In this document: positions 8,224-16,367 of the stretch, piece by piece
How the letters are laid out: each line of letters starts with the position of its first letter
How positions within the stretch are numbered: the first letter of the stretch is position 1
DNA from: Niveispirillum sp. SYP-B3756
Lineage (GTDB): Bacteria; Pseudomonadota; Alphaproteobacteria; Azospirillales; Azospirillaceae
Direction: 5' to 3'
DNA: 64,000 nucleotides
Assembly (NCBI RefSeq): GCF_009495745.1
Contig: NZ_WIDQ01000005.1
Location: forward strand, 1-64,000
Translations under genes and position numbers: made by a program
The notes under the pieces: model-generated
Databases searched by the model: none
What the model was told of the DNA's origin: nothing
Seen by the model: the letters and a program-made list of their open reading frames with translations, nothing else

Positions 8224-10179
8224 TCATTTGTCCCCCATCACCACCTTATCCCCCACCTCCCCGCGTTGCAGCCGGGCCAGATGCAGGGCGGTGGGGCCAT
8301 CCTCCGGTGCATCGGCAGCCAGCGCGGCGAAGGCTTCCAAGGCTGCCGGATCGCCGGTGGCCATCAGCGCATAGGCCTGCTGGTAACGCCGAATCAGGGC
8401 TGTCTGCGCCTGGGGCAGGGAGAGCGGCTGGAACACGGCAATCGGTTCCGTCTTGCCCTTCAGCACAATCTGGCCGATGGGGCGACGCGGAATATCGGGG
8501 CAACGCTCCGCTGCCACGCCGCTCATCGCCACACGGGTGCCGAAATATTTGTTCAGCCCCTCCAGTCGGGCAGCGGTATTCACCGCATCGCCCAGGGCCG
8601 TATATTCAAACCGCGCCTCCGCCCCGAAATTGCCCACGCTGGCCGGGCCGGCGTGAACGCCGATGCGGGTGATGCCAAAGGCCCGGCCCGCCGCGATTTC
8701 AGCCTCCAGGAATGATTGCGCAAAAGCATCCAGTTCCAGGGCACAGGCCACGGCGCGGCTGGTATGATCCTGTTGATCACGCGGGGCATTGAACAAGGCG
8801 AACACCGCATCGCCGATGAATTTATCCACCGTGCCGCCATGGCGGAAAACGATATTCACCATCCCATCCAGATAGCGGTTCATCACATCGGACAGGGCCA
8901 CCGCGTCCATGCTCTCCGAGATGGTGGTGAAACCGGCAACGTCAGTGAAAATATAGGAAAGGTCGCGGCGCTTCGGGTCCAGTTGCAGCTTGGAGGGATC
9001 CTTCAGGATATCGTCCAGCAAAGCCGGTGACAGATATTTGGAAAAGGCCGCCTGGATGAATTTCTTCTGCTCCCGCTCCTGCCGTCCGGCATGAAGATCG
9101 GCCAGCCAAAGGGCCAGACCAAAACCCAATGACGGGGCGATGATCGGCACCATCATGTTGGCATGACGGAACAACAGCAGCGCGGCCAGCCAGATGCCGG
9201 CCAGCACCAGCAGCGACAGCCCCATCCGCATCCACAGTGCAACATCCAGCCGGCCCAGCAGCGTGCCGGCCAGGGCGGCAGCCAGGCTCGCCAGCAAGGC
9301 CATCCCCATCCCTTGAACGGGAGGTTGCCGCCCTTCCAGCAATTGCGCGATCATGTGGGCATGGATCAACGGCCCCGGCATTGTCGCCTGCCCAGGATCG
9401 GCTGCGGCGCGGAAGGGGGTGGCGTGACGATCCATATCGGAAAGATCAGCGCCGACCACCACGATCTTATTCTTGAACCAGCCGGCAGGCAGCACGGGCA
9501 CCGTCTGGGACGCAAAGGTCCGGAAGGGAGCCGTTGCACTGTCCGGGCGGCCATGCCATGCCACGGGCGTGCCCGGTTGCAGCGACGGTTTCAGCCCCAG
9601 CTTGTCCAATAGCGCCAGGGCCACCGGCGGGGCCTTGTCATCCGCCGGATTCGGCTTGCCGGCATAGATGGTGCGAACGATGCCATCATAGGGATCCTTT
9701 TCCAGATTGGCCGCCCCGCGCAGGGGCGGTGGCAGGAAATCATCCAGAAAGGCTGCCTGGGCTGCCGTCAGCCCCTCCATCTGGCTGCCATAGCTGGCCA
9801 CCAGCGGAATGTGCAAGCCCGCCATCACCTGTTTCAGCCGCGCATCCTTGGCCGGCTCCGTCGGCGTATCCAGCAGGATATCGAAAAAGATGGCCCGCGC
9901 GCCCTTCTGTTCCAGGGTCAGCAACAGGTCGGCCAGGAAATCCCGATCGATCGGGGAACGATAGGGAAAGCGGGTCACCGTCTCTTCATTGATGGCGACA
10001 AAGACAATATCTGGCTGTTGCGGTTCTGCGGGCAACAGGGTGGCAACACGGAAATCCGCCAGCCAGGTTTCCAGCGATGCCAGAAAAGGCATGAAACGCC
10101 CCAATGCCACGGGTACCAGCGTGGCGGCGAGTGTCAGACCCAGGATCACCATCCAGCGGCGTAACAATATTGCTGTCAC
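8224..10179 (-). CDS. CHASE2-domain adenylate cyclase
   Basis: 651 residues. One N-terminal membrane helix is followed by a periplasmic CHASE2 sensor (about 30-290), three membrane helices (about 290-365) and a cytoplasmic class III cyclase domain. Catalytic features are the metal-binding Asp413 (YIFTDVAGFT) and Asp457 (FIGDAVFALF), Lys453, which fits adenine recognition, and the YTALGDAVNTAARLE segment with transition-state residues. It should therefore make cAMP in response to an unknown periplasmic cue. I chose a GTG at 10179, which has a perfect AAAGGAG site 8 bp away, over a GTG at 10230. It is a single gene, convergent with hisN. Confidence 0.92.
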   Translation of the reverse strand: MTAILLRRWMVILGLTLAATLVPVALGRFMPFLASLETWLADFRVATLLPAEPQQPDIVFVAINEETVTRFPYRSPIDRDFLADLLLTLEQKGARAIFFDILLDTPTEPAKDARLKQVMAGLHIPLVASYGSQMEGLTAAQAAFLDDFLPPPLRGAANLEKDPYDGIVRTIYAGKPNPADDKAPPVALALLDKLGLKPSLQPGTPVAWHGRPDSATAPFRTFASQTVPVLPAGWFKNKIVVVGADLSDMDRHATPFRAAADPGQATMPGPLIHAHMIAQLLEGRQPPVQGMGMALLASLAAALAGTLLGRLDVALWMRMGLSLLVLAGIWLAALLLFRHANMMVPIIAPSLGFGLALWLADLHAGRQEREQKKFIQAAFSKYLSPALLDDILKDPSKLQLDPKRRDLSYIFTDVAGFTTISESMDAVALSDVMNRYLDGMVNIVFRHGGTVDKFIGDAVFALFNAPRDQQDHTSRAVACALELDAFAQSFLEAEIAAGRAFGITRIGVHAGPASVGNFGAEARFEYTALGDAVNTAARLEGLNKYFGTRVAMSGVAAERCPDIPRRPIGQIVLKGKTEPIAVFQPLSLPQAQTALIRRYQQAYALMATGDPAALEAFAALAADAPEDGPTALHLARLQRGEVGDKVVMGDK

Positions 10180-10412
10180 CCCCGCATCTCCTTTGACGGA
10201 ACAACCCAGAATGGGAGCTGCGGCTGACACATGGCTATCGGAACTCCAGCAAGGGCGAACTGGCTAAATCACACGCACCTTACCGGCATTTGCAAATCAT
10301 CTCTTCAATGCGAAAGCCGAAAAATCCTCTGATGGGCATAGAATGCCGGGCCGGGCAGTGGCCGCGGCTCCGGCTGCGTCCGTAACTGACAACGCCCATA
10401 AATTATTATCAA
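10180..10412. other. Intergenic region, no gene seen
   Basis: Between the cyclase start and the promoter of the small gene at 10528 there is no supported reading frame. It becomes AT-rich near its right end. Confidence 0.6.
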
Positions 10413-10441
10413 TTGTGATTTTTACCCTTTTAGATTGTAAT
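10413..10441 (+). promoter_or_regulatory. Probable sigma-70 promoter of the 76-residue gene
   Basis: TTGTGA (10413-10418) and TGTAAT (10436-10441) are separated by exactly 17 bp in an AT-rich stretch. This predicts a leader of about 80 nt before the small gene at 10528. Spacing and the -10 match are good; the -35 is partial. Confidence 0.6.
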
Positions 10442-10527
10442 TTTACCAACATTAACTACCCTGAAATCGCTCTTTAATTGAGGGAAAACTCAATGGAGCA
10501 CCCTCTATCTGAAAACGGAGAACGACA

Positions 10528-10758
10528 ATGTATTTCCATCCGGTGACGATCGCTGGCATTGACAATAACTTTAAGTGCACTGCCGAATCCGCCACGCTTT
10601 CGGGAACGACGCTGACGGCCTTTGCCACCAGTTCCCCCCTGCCCCACCCGCCGGGCACGTACAATATCCAAGGCCCTGGCGGCATTCCGAATTTGAATGC
10701 CACACTGGAAGTTGCGTATCCAGCGATGGCGATCTTCACCAACGTTCACGCTGCCTGA
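10528..10758 (+). CDS. Small protein of unknown function (76 aa)
   Basis: Not recognised. The gene has its own promoter-like elements (10413-10441), a CGGAG ribosome site 7 bp before the ATG and a perfect 16-bp terminator stem starting 2 bp after the stop, so it reads as a genuine monocistronic gene. The product starts MYFHPVTIAGIDNNF, contains one Cys (17) and one Lys (16), and is rich in Thr, Ala, Pro and Gly, with a GPGGIPNLNATLEVAY segment. It shows no signal peptide or membrane helix and is probably beta-rich. The sequence is less GC-rich than its neighbours. The overlapping opposite-strand frame lacks comparable signals. Confidence 0.65.
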   Translation: MYFHPVTIAGIDNNFKCTAESATLSGTTLTAFATSSPLPHPPGTYNIQGPGGIPNLNATLEVAYPAMAIFTNVHAA

Positions 10759-10760
10759 AC

Positions 10761-10796
10761 AAAAGCGGGGACGCCAAGTTTGGCGTCCCCGCTTTT
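10761..10796. terminator. Strong bidirectional terminator
   Basis: aaaagcggggacgcca (10761-10776) and tggcgtccccgctttt (10781-10796) are exact inverse complements, giving a 16-bp stem with a 4-nt loop flanked by A/T tracts. It serves the small plus-strand gene. It may also stop the convergent chemoreceptor gene, whose stop codon is at 10851. Confidence 0.9.
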
Positions 10797-10850
10797 GAAT
10801 TGCACACCTTCAGAGAAGATCGCACTCAATCGTCACCCCGCACCATTGCG

Positions 10851-12224
10851 TCAAGCTGACTTTGTCAGTTGATGGATCAACCGCTGCACGCCGGATCGCA
10901 ATTCTTCTGCCTGCCGGCTCAGTTCAGTCGATGACGATGTCAACTCGTCTGCGGTCTGCCCGACGATGCGCGAGGCCGTGGTCACCCCTGTGACATTGCT
11001 GGCGACTGTGGCGGTCGCGGAAGCCGCGTGCCGGACGTTACGCGTAATCTCCTGCGTTGCAGCCCCCTGCTGTTCCACCGCCGCTGCAATGGTGCCGGCA
11101 ATATGGTCCATGTCGCGGATCGTATGTTCGATGGCATTGATCGCATCCATGGCGCTGGCCATGCGGTTCTGCATCTCCCCCACTTGGCGCACGATATCTT
11201 CGGTGGCCCTGGCCGTCTGCTGGGCCAGTTGCTTGACCTCGCCTGCCACCACGGCAAAGCCCTTGCCGGCTTCCCCGGCGCGTGCCGCCTCAATGGTGGC
11301 GTTGAGGGCCAGCAGGTTGGTCTGGCTGGCAATCTCATTGATCAGGTCAACGACCTGGTTGATCCGGGCGGCGGCGTCGGCCAGCTCATGCATACTGCTG
11401 TCCACCGTCCCCACCTCATCCACGGCGGCGCGGGCGACTTGGGTTGACTGCACCACCTGGGCGGAAATCTCGTGAATGGCGCCGTTCAACTGCTCAGAGG
11501 CGGTGGCGACATGGTTGACATTGTCGCTGGCCTGTCCGACCGCATCCCCCGCCTGGGAGGCGCGGTCGCTGGTTTCATCCGCTGTATGCTTCATGGCGCG
11601 CGCGTTGCTGTCCAGCCGCGCGGCGGCGGCGGCAACCCCATCCACCATGGACCGGACATGAGCGTCCAGTTCCCCGGCGATTTCCTGCAGCCGCCGGTTA
11701 TGGCGTTCAGCATTTTCCTCCAGATAGGTGCTGATCACCAGATCCATATCCAGCATCACGGCCAAATTCACCGCCCGCATCACCTCTGCCAGATGCGCTG
11801 CTGCCCCATTGCGGCGCCGGACGAACGGAAACCAGCCGCGCGGTCCGTGGTTCTTCAGCAAGGCCGCGTAAAGGCGGGAGAGGGTCAGGGCGTAGCCGCC
11901 CAGGTACCAGCGCGGCTCCAGCCCCAGGGTACTGTGAACGCGCCCGATGGCGCGCACGCTGTCAAAATAGCTGGGACCAAAATCACCGGAAAACAGGTTC
12001 AGCCAATGCTTCAGCTGCTTCTGCTTGGCATGGTTCATGGCGCTATCGTCCCGGAACATGCGGGACATGGTGGGCCAGGCGCGAAGATCGGCATAAAAGG
12101 CGTCGATGATGCCGGGCAGCACATTGGCAATATCCGCTTTCACCCCGGCCAAGATGGCGCAGGTCGCCGTATCAATGCCGAGAAAGCGTAATCTCTCCGC
12201 CCGTTCCTGCCCCTGATCCTGCAT
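10851..12224 (-). CDS. Globin-coupled soluble chemoreceptor (HemAT-like)
   Basis: 457 residues with no membrane helix and no HAMP domain. Residues 10-170 are a protoglobin sensor; the [20 protein letters not shown] stretch supplies the proximal haem His97. Residues 200-457 are a methyl-accepting signalling domain with the conserved hairpin tip [20 protein letters not shown] followed by [15 protein letters not shown]. It should sense oxygen through haem and signal to CheA from the cytoplasm. I chose the ATG at 12224, with GGGGG sites in front, over the ATG at 12278, which has none. The orphan ParA gene lies upstream on the same strand with a gap of 262 bp. Confidence 0.9.
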   Translation of the reverse strand: MQDQGQERAERLRFLGIDTATCAILAGVKADIANVLPGIIDAFYADLRAWPTMSRMFRDDSAMNHAKQKQLKHWLNLFSGDFGPSYFDSVRAIGRVHSTLGLEPRWYLGGYALTLSRLYAALLKNHGPRGWFPFVRRRNGAAAHLAEVMRAVNLAVMLDMDLVISTYLEENAERHNRRLQEIAGELDAHVRSMVDGVAAAAARLDSNARAMKHTADETSDRASQAGDAVGQASDNVNHVATASEQLNGAIHEISAQVVQSTQVARAAVDEVGTVDSSMHELADAAARINQVVDLINEIASQTNLLALNATIEAARAGEAGKGFAVVAGEVKQLAQQTARATEDIVRQVGEMQNRMASAMDAINAIEHTIRDMDHIAGTIAAAVEQQGAATQEITRNVRHAASATATVASNVTGVTTASRIVGQTADELTSSSTELSRQAEELRSGVQRLIHQLTKSA

Positions 12225-12486
12225 CCCCCTGCCCCCTGCTGCCAGAAATCCAGCATGGATGCCGGACCCGATCTTCATTCTGCGTGTACCCGCAATGATT
12301 TGCAGACCTTATCGTCTGGATCGCAACTGGCAATGGATTTCTCTGCCTTTAGCCATTCAATGAACAGCAGGCGGGGAAAACTGTTTGTAGATTAATTGAC
12401 GCGGCCTATCGGATCGGCAGCCGGGGTACGCTTTGAAAGGGAAATCGCGTGCCGGTTTCCAATGGTATGAGTTTGTAAGCTGCGAC

Positions 12487-13119
12487 TCAGCCGCGCCCGA
12501 CATTCTCAATGAAGGCAAGCAGCGGTCCCCAGTCTGCCTTGGCATCGGCAACCCGCTTGGTCTTGATGTCAAACAGGCTTAATCCCTCAGATGCCAGATC
12601 GGGGTAAAGCTGGCTGTCGCGCAGCCTTGTCGCCACCTGATGGCCGATATCGGACAGGAACAGGTCCAACCTGTCCGCCGCCTTTGTGCGGGGGCGCAGC
12701 CGGTTGCCGACCACAGCGACCGGCACCTTGTTCTTGCGGATGGATTTCAGTTCATCCAGTTTCTTCAGAAAACGGGCGGTCGCTGCCTCATCAAAGGCAC
12801 CCGGCAGCAGCGGCAGCACCACCAAATCGGCGATACGAACCAGTTCCTCCACCTCCTTGGGCCGCATGGCGGCCGGCACGTCGATCACCAGACGCCCCGG
12901 TTTGGCCGGCACCTCCCCCAGTTCCTTTGTCCAATCCTCTCCCACAATGGGGGCGGCGGTACCCGGCCGCCGTTTCAACCAGCCAAGCGCCGATTTCTGC
13001 TTGTCCATCTCCGCCAGGATGGTGTGATGGCCACTGGTGGCAAAGGCCGCCGCCAGATGGGTGGAGATGGTGGTCTTGCCAACGCCCCCCTTGATATTGC
13101 TGACAAGAACGGTAAGCAT
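12487..13119 (-). CDS. Orphan ParA/MinD-family ATPase
   Basis: A 210-residue ParA-type ATPase. It has a deviant Walker A (NIKGGVGKTT) with signature Lys10 and phosphate-binding Lys15, a conserved Asp39 in the AEMDKQ switch region and Asp80 in RLVIDVPA. There is no N-terminal DNA-binding domain and no parB or parS-like site nearby, so it is not a standard chromosome segregation locus. Small orphan ParAs of this kind position cellular cargo such as chemoreceptor clusters (PpfA), carboxysomes (McdA) or flagellar machinery. It starts 25 bp after the CYTH-CHAD gene, on the same strand, so they are probably co-transcribed. The chemoreceptor gene follows downstream. Confidence 0.85.
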   Translation of the reverse strand: MLTVLVSNIKGGVGKTTISTHLAAAFATSGHHTILAEMDKQKSALGWLKRRPGTAAPIVGEDWTKELGEVPAKPGRLVIDVPAAMRPKEVEELVRIADLVVLPLLPGAFDEAATARFLKKLDELKSIRKNKVPVAVVGNRLRPRTKAADRLDLFLSDIGHQVATRLRDSQLYPDLASEGLSLFDIKTKRVADAKADWGPLLAFIENVGRG

Positions 13120-13144
13120 CGTTCATTAACCCTTTGATTTTCCG

Positions 13145-14731
13145 TTAAATAAGCGTGGCGCCGTCGGTATTCTCCGCCGGCTCCCGCCAGAAGGGCTTGG
13201 TATCGGCGAAGCGACGCCAGTCCTCCACCACCCCGGACTCCATATCGTGCAGCCCCCTTGCGTGCCAGCCGGTGACCAGCCCGGCCCCGTGCTGCCAACC
13301 CTTGGTGGCCGGTCCGGTCGCCGTGTCCTCCAATTCCCGCATCAGCTTGGTCACCGTGGCAACATCTTGCAGATGGCCCAGCTTGTCCTGCAAACCGGAA
13401 AGATCTTCCAGGAAGCGTCGAACGGCGCGTTGATCAAACAGGCTTCTAAAGAAATCAGCGGCATAGCGGAGTTTCTTCAAGGCAATCCGCAGTTCATGCC
13501 GCTCCGCCGGCTCTGCATGGGCGAAGCCACGGCCGCGCCGGCGGCCCTGTTTGTACCGTTTGCTCAGCAGGGCACCGGCCATTTCCGTTACCGGCCGCAG
13601 CAGCAGGGCGGAGCGTTCGCTGACTGGCTGGTTACGCCAGCCCCTGCCATCCACCCAGGCCGCCAGTTCCAGCAGCAGGCTGGTATAGCGGGGTGACAGG
13701 ATGGCTTCCCGCACAGCCTTGTAGCCGGCAGCGTGGGCATCCTGTGCTGCCTTTTCCAGCGCCACCAGGCCGGGATGGCCGGGCAGTGCCGCAGTGACCG
13801 GCGGCAGCAGTTCGCCCAGGAACACATCCCATTCCCGCGCAGCCCCCAGGCTGCCCGCCAGCCATTTCACCGCCGGCACCAGGGTTTCCTGCTGGTCTGC
13901 CGGAATGAACGGCCGGAAAATCTGGAAACTGGAGCGCAGGCGTCGCAAGGCGACGCGCATCTGGTGCACCCCCTCCGGGTCTTCGCCCGCCAGGGCGGCG
14001 GCCTGATTGGCCAGCATGTGGGTCAGACAATGGCGCACGACGCTGGCCAGCGCCTCCTCCACCGTCGTGTCCTTCTCCAGGGTCAACTTGTCGGCCTTGC
14101 GGGTTGTCAGGCTGCCACCATCGGCCAGGGCATAGCCACGCGCCGATTTGGTTTCCATCTCCAGCCGCACCGGCAGGGCGGCATGGATGGCGCGGGCCAG
14201 ATGATAGAGGGACAGCGTATCCTCGCCCTCCACCAGTTCCAGCTCCAGTTCGTTGATGGACAGGCTGGCACCAGCCGGGGTGACAATCTCCCCCTGATCG
14301 ATCGCCACCTCGATCCGCACGCCCGGCGCCGGGGTCAACAGGCGGACTTGGCGGCGGATGCGGGTTTCAAACACCGGCTCCAGTTCGTCGGCCGTCAGCG
14401 GGCCAAGCGGCGCCAGCACTGCCGGATCGGGTAAGGCAGCCAGATCGGGACGCGGGGCCGTGACCGGCACCTCCCATTCGCCGCGGACCAAGGCGCCAAC
14501 GCCCGGCGGTGGGGCCGATTTCAGCGTCTGCACCAGCTTTTTACCCTGGCGGCGCACCCGCAGGGAAAGGCCATGCGCCTGCAGGCGGCGGTCGGGCGTG
14601 TCGAAATAAAGACTATCCAGCAGCTTGGCGGTCGGCTTCCCCTCATCCGGGGAGAGGACGGGCAGTTTGCGCAGCCGATCCATATCCTCAGTGGCGACGG
14701 AGAGTTTCAGTTCGATTTCGCGCGGCGACAT
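13145..14731 (-). CDS. CYTH-CHAD domain protein
   Basis: 528 residues. The N-terminal CYTH domain (about 3-205) opens with the ExExK motif (Glu5, Glu7, Lys9 in EIELKL), as in triphosphate tunnel enzymes. The C-terminal CHAD domain (about 225-505) contains two helical repeats with conserved basic motifs, HQMRVALRRLRSSF (His256) and HELRIALKKLRYAADFF (His412). CHAD domains bind inorganic polyphosphate, and CYTH domains bind or cleave triphosphate-containing compounds. The ATG at 14731 was chosen because the CYTH motif begins four residues later; an in-frame ATG at 14875 would add unrelated sequence. The ParA gene follows within 25 bp. Confidence 0.9.
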   Translation of the reverse strand: MSPREIELKLSVATEDMDRLRKLPVLSPDEGKPTAKLLDSLYFDTPDRRLQAHGLSLRVRRQGKKLVQTLKSAPPPGVGALVRGEWEVPVTAPRPDLAALPDPAVLAPLGPLTADELEPVFETRIRRQVRLLTPAPGVRIEVAIDQGEIVTPAGASLSINELELELVEGEDTLSLYHLARAIHAALPVRLEMETKSARGYALADGGSLTTRKADKLTLEKDTTVEEALASVVRHCLTHMLANQAAALAGEDPEGVHQMRVALRRLRSSFQIFRPFIPADQQETLVPAVKWLAGSLGAAREWDVFLGELLPPVTAALPGHPGLVALEKAAQDAHAAGYKAVREAILSPRYTSLLLELAAWVDGRGWRNQPVSERSALLLRPVTEMAGALLSKRYKQGRRRGRGFAHAEPAERHELRIALKKLRYAADFFRSLFDQRAVRRFLEDLSGLQDKLGHLQDVATVTKLMRELEDTATGPATKGWQHGAGLVTGWHARGLHDMESGVVEDWRRFADTKPFWREPAENTDGATLI

Positions 14732-14989
14732 GACAGCTCTTGGCTTTTGATTCCATCTTGAAAAGCCAGGGCGGGCAGGAAGATTCCACACCCGCGCCGG
14801 GCTTTTGCGACAGAACGATGACAAGCCTGTGAAACGCTGTCTATCGCAGCACGTGAATTTTTTATGAGTCTCCATGGATAGCGGGTTTATTCGCCCCCGT
14901 TGAAGGTATCACGCTTTTATGCTTCCCTCCGCCCGCCTCCCGCGCAAGCCCTTGCGCAGGCCATACCATCCGAACTGGGGAAATCCGTC

Positions 14990-16186
14990 ATGCGCTTCCA
15001 GACCCTCGACACCATTGATGTCACCGGCAAGACCGTCCTCGTCCGTGCGGACCTGAACGTGCCCGTGGCCGACGGGCAGGTGACGGATACTACCCGCATC
15101 GACCGCCTGATCCCCACCTTGCGGGAAATCGCAGCCAAGGGCGCCAAGGTGGTGGTGATGTCGCATTTCGGCCGCCCAAAGAACGGGCCGGACAGCAAGA
15201 ACAGCCTGCGACAGGTGGTGCCGTCGGTGGCCGCCGCACTGGGCGCGCCGGTCGCCTTTGCCGAGGACTGCATCGGCGAGAAGGCCGCCGCCGCCATCGC
15301 CGCCCTGCCGGCCGGTAGCGTGCTGATTCTGGAGAATACCCGCTTCCATGCGGGCGAGGAAAAGAACGATGCCGATCTGGCCAAGGCCATGGCAGCCCTG
15401 GGCGATGTCTATGTGAATGATGCCTTCTCCTCTGCCCACCGCGCCCATGCCTCCACCGAAGGCATTGCCCATCTGCTGCCCAGTGCCGCCGGTCGGCTGA
15501 TGCAGGCGGAACTGGAAGCCCTGGGCAAGGCACTGGCCGCCCCGGAACGCCCGGTGGCGGCCGTTGTCGGCGGCGCCAAGATCTCCAGCAAGCTGGAGTT
15601 GCTGCTGAACATGGTGTCCAAGGTGGACATGCTGGTGCTGGGTGGTGGCATGGCCAACACCTTCCTGTTCGCCAAGGGCGTTTCCGTCGGCAAGTCCCTG
15701 TGCGAGGTCGATATGGCTGAGCAGGCCCGCGCCATCATGGCCAAGGCAGAAGCCTCGGGCTGTGAGCTGCTGCTGCCGGTCGATGGCATGATGACCAAGG
15801 AGTTCAAGGCCGGTGCCGAACACCGACTGGCTGATGTCACCGCCATTGCGGCGGATGAGATGATGCTGGATGTCGGGCCGAAGACGGTGGAATTCCTGGC
15901 GGTCAAGCTGCAGGGCGCCAAGACCCTGGTCTGGAACGGGCCGATGGGTGCATTCGAGATTCAGCCGTTTGACAGCGGCACCAACGCCGTTGCCGGTCTG
16001 GTCGCCGGGCTGACCCAGCAGGGTCGCCTGCTCTCCGTCGCCGGTGGTGGCGATACGGTGGCAGCCCTGGAACATGCCGGTGTGGCGGCCCAGTTCTCCT
16101 ACGTCTCCACAGCTGGTGGCGCCTTCCTGGAATGGCTGGAGGGCAAGACCCTGCCGGGCGTCGCCGCCCTGGAAAAGCACGCCTGA
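14990..16186 (+). CDS. pgk: Phosphoglycerate kinase
   Basis: 398 residues, full length. It transfers phosphate between 1,3-bisphosphoglycerate and ADP in glycolysis or the reverse. The N-terminus has [14 protein letters not shown], the substrate-binding HFGRPK is present, and the nucleotide-binding C-terminal half shows [19 protein letters not shown] and [17 protein letters not shown] site supports the ATG at 14990; the in-frame extension to 14900 is not conserved-looking. It is not accompanied by gap or fba here. Two hairpins follow the stop. Confidence 0.97.
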   Translation: MRFQTLDTIDVTGKTVLVRADLNVPVADGQVTDTTRIDRLIPTLREIAAKGAKVVVMSHFGRPKNGPDSKNSLRQVVPSVAAALGAPVAFAEDCIGEKAAAAIAALPAGSVLILENTRFHAGEEKNDADLAKAMAALGDVYVNDAFSSAHRAHASTEGIAHLLPSAAGRLMQAELEALGKALAAPERPVAAVVGGAKISSKLELLLNMVSKVDMLVLGGGMANTFLFAKGVSVGKSLCEVDMAEQARAIMAKAEASGCELLLPVDGMMTKEFKAGAEHRLADVTAIAADEMMLDVGPKTVEFLAVKLQGAKTLVWNGPMGAFEIQPFDSGTNAVAGLVAGLTQQGRLLSVAGGGDTVAALEHAGVAAQFSYVSTAGGAFLEWLEGKTLPGVAALEKHA

Positions 16187-16217
16187 TACCATCGGTAAAA
16201 ATTTTTGACCGATGGTA
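16187..16217. terminator. Hairpin after pgk
   Basis: taccatcggt (16187-16196) pairs with accgatggta (16208-16217) across an A5T5 core starting one base after the pgk stop. The T-tract lies in the loop rather than after the stem, so termination strength is uncertain. Confidence 0.55.
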
Positions 16218-16287
16218 CGGCGCCGACCGGCGCCGCGCCGCACATGCGGCGTAGCCGAGCCCACGGGGTGGGCGCTGGCGATTGAAG

Positions 16288-16324
16288 GGCTATAAAGAGT
16301 GACCATCGGTCACTCTTTATAGCC
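16288..16324. repeat. Perfect 17-bp inverted repeat between convergent genes
   Basis: ggctataaagagtgacc (16288-16304) and its exact inverse complement (16308-16324) are separated by three bases. It shares the accatcggt core with the hairpin at 16187-16217; the GC-rich stretch between them is also palindromic. It may be a bidirectional terminator for pgk and the convergent gene at 16368, or a repetitive extragenic palindrome. Confidence 0.7.
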
Positions 16325-16367
16325 ACTGATATGATATAGTTTGGCCGGCGGTTGGCAACCGCCGGCC

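Noticed and set aside
10452-10742. Minus-strand frames opposite the 76-residue gene
   Set aside because: The promoter, ribosome site and terminator all fit the plus-strand gene.
14909-16306. A 465-codon minus-strand frame opposite pgk
   Set aside because: Shadow of pgk, which is unmistakable.
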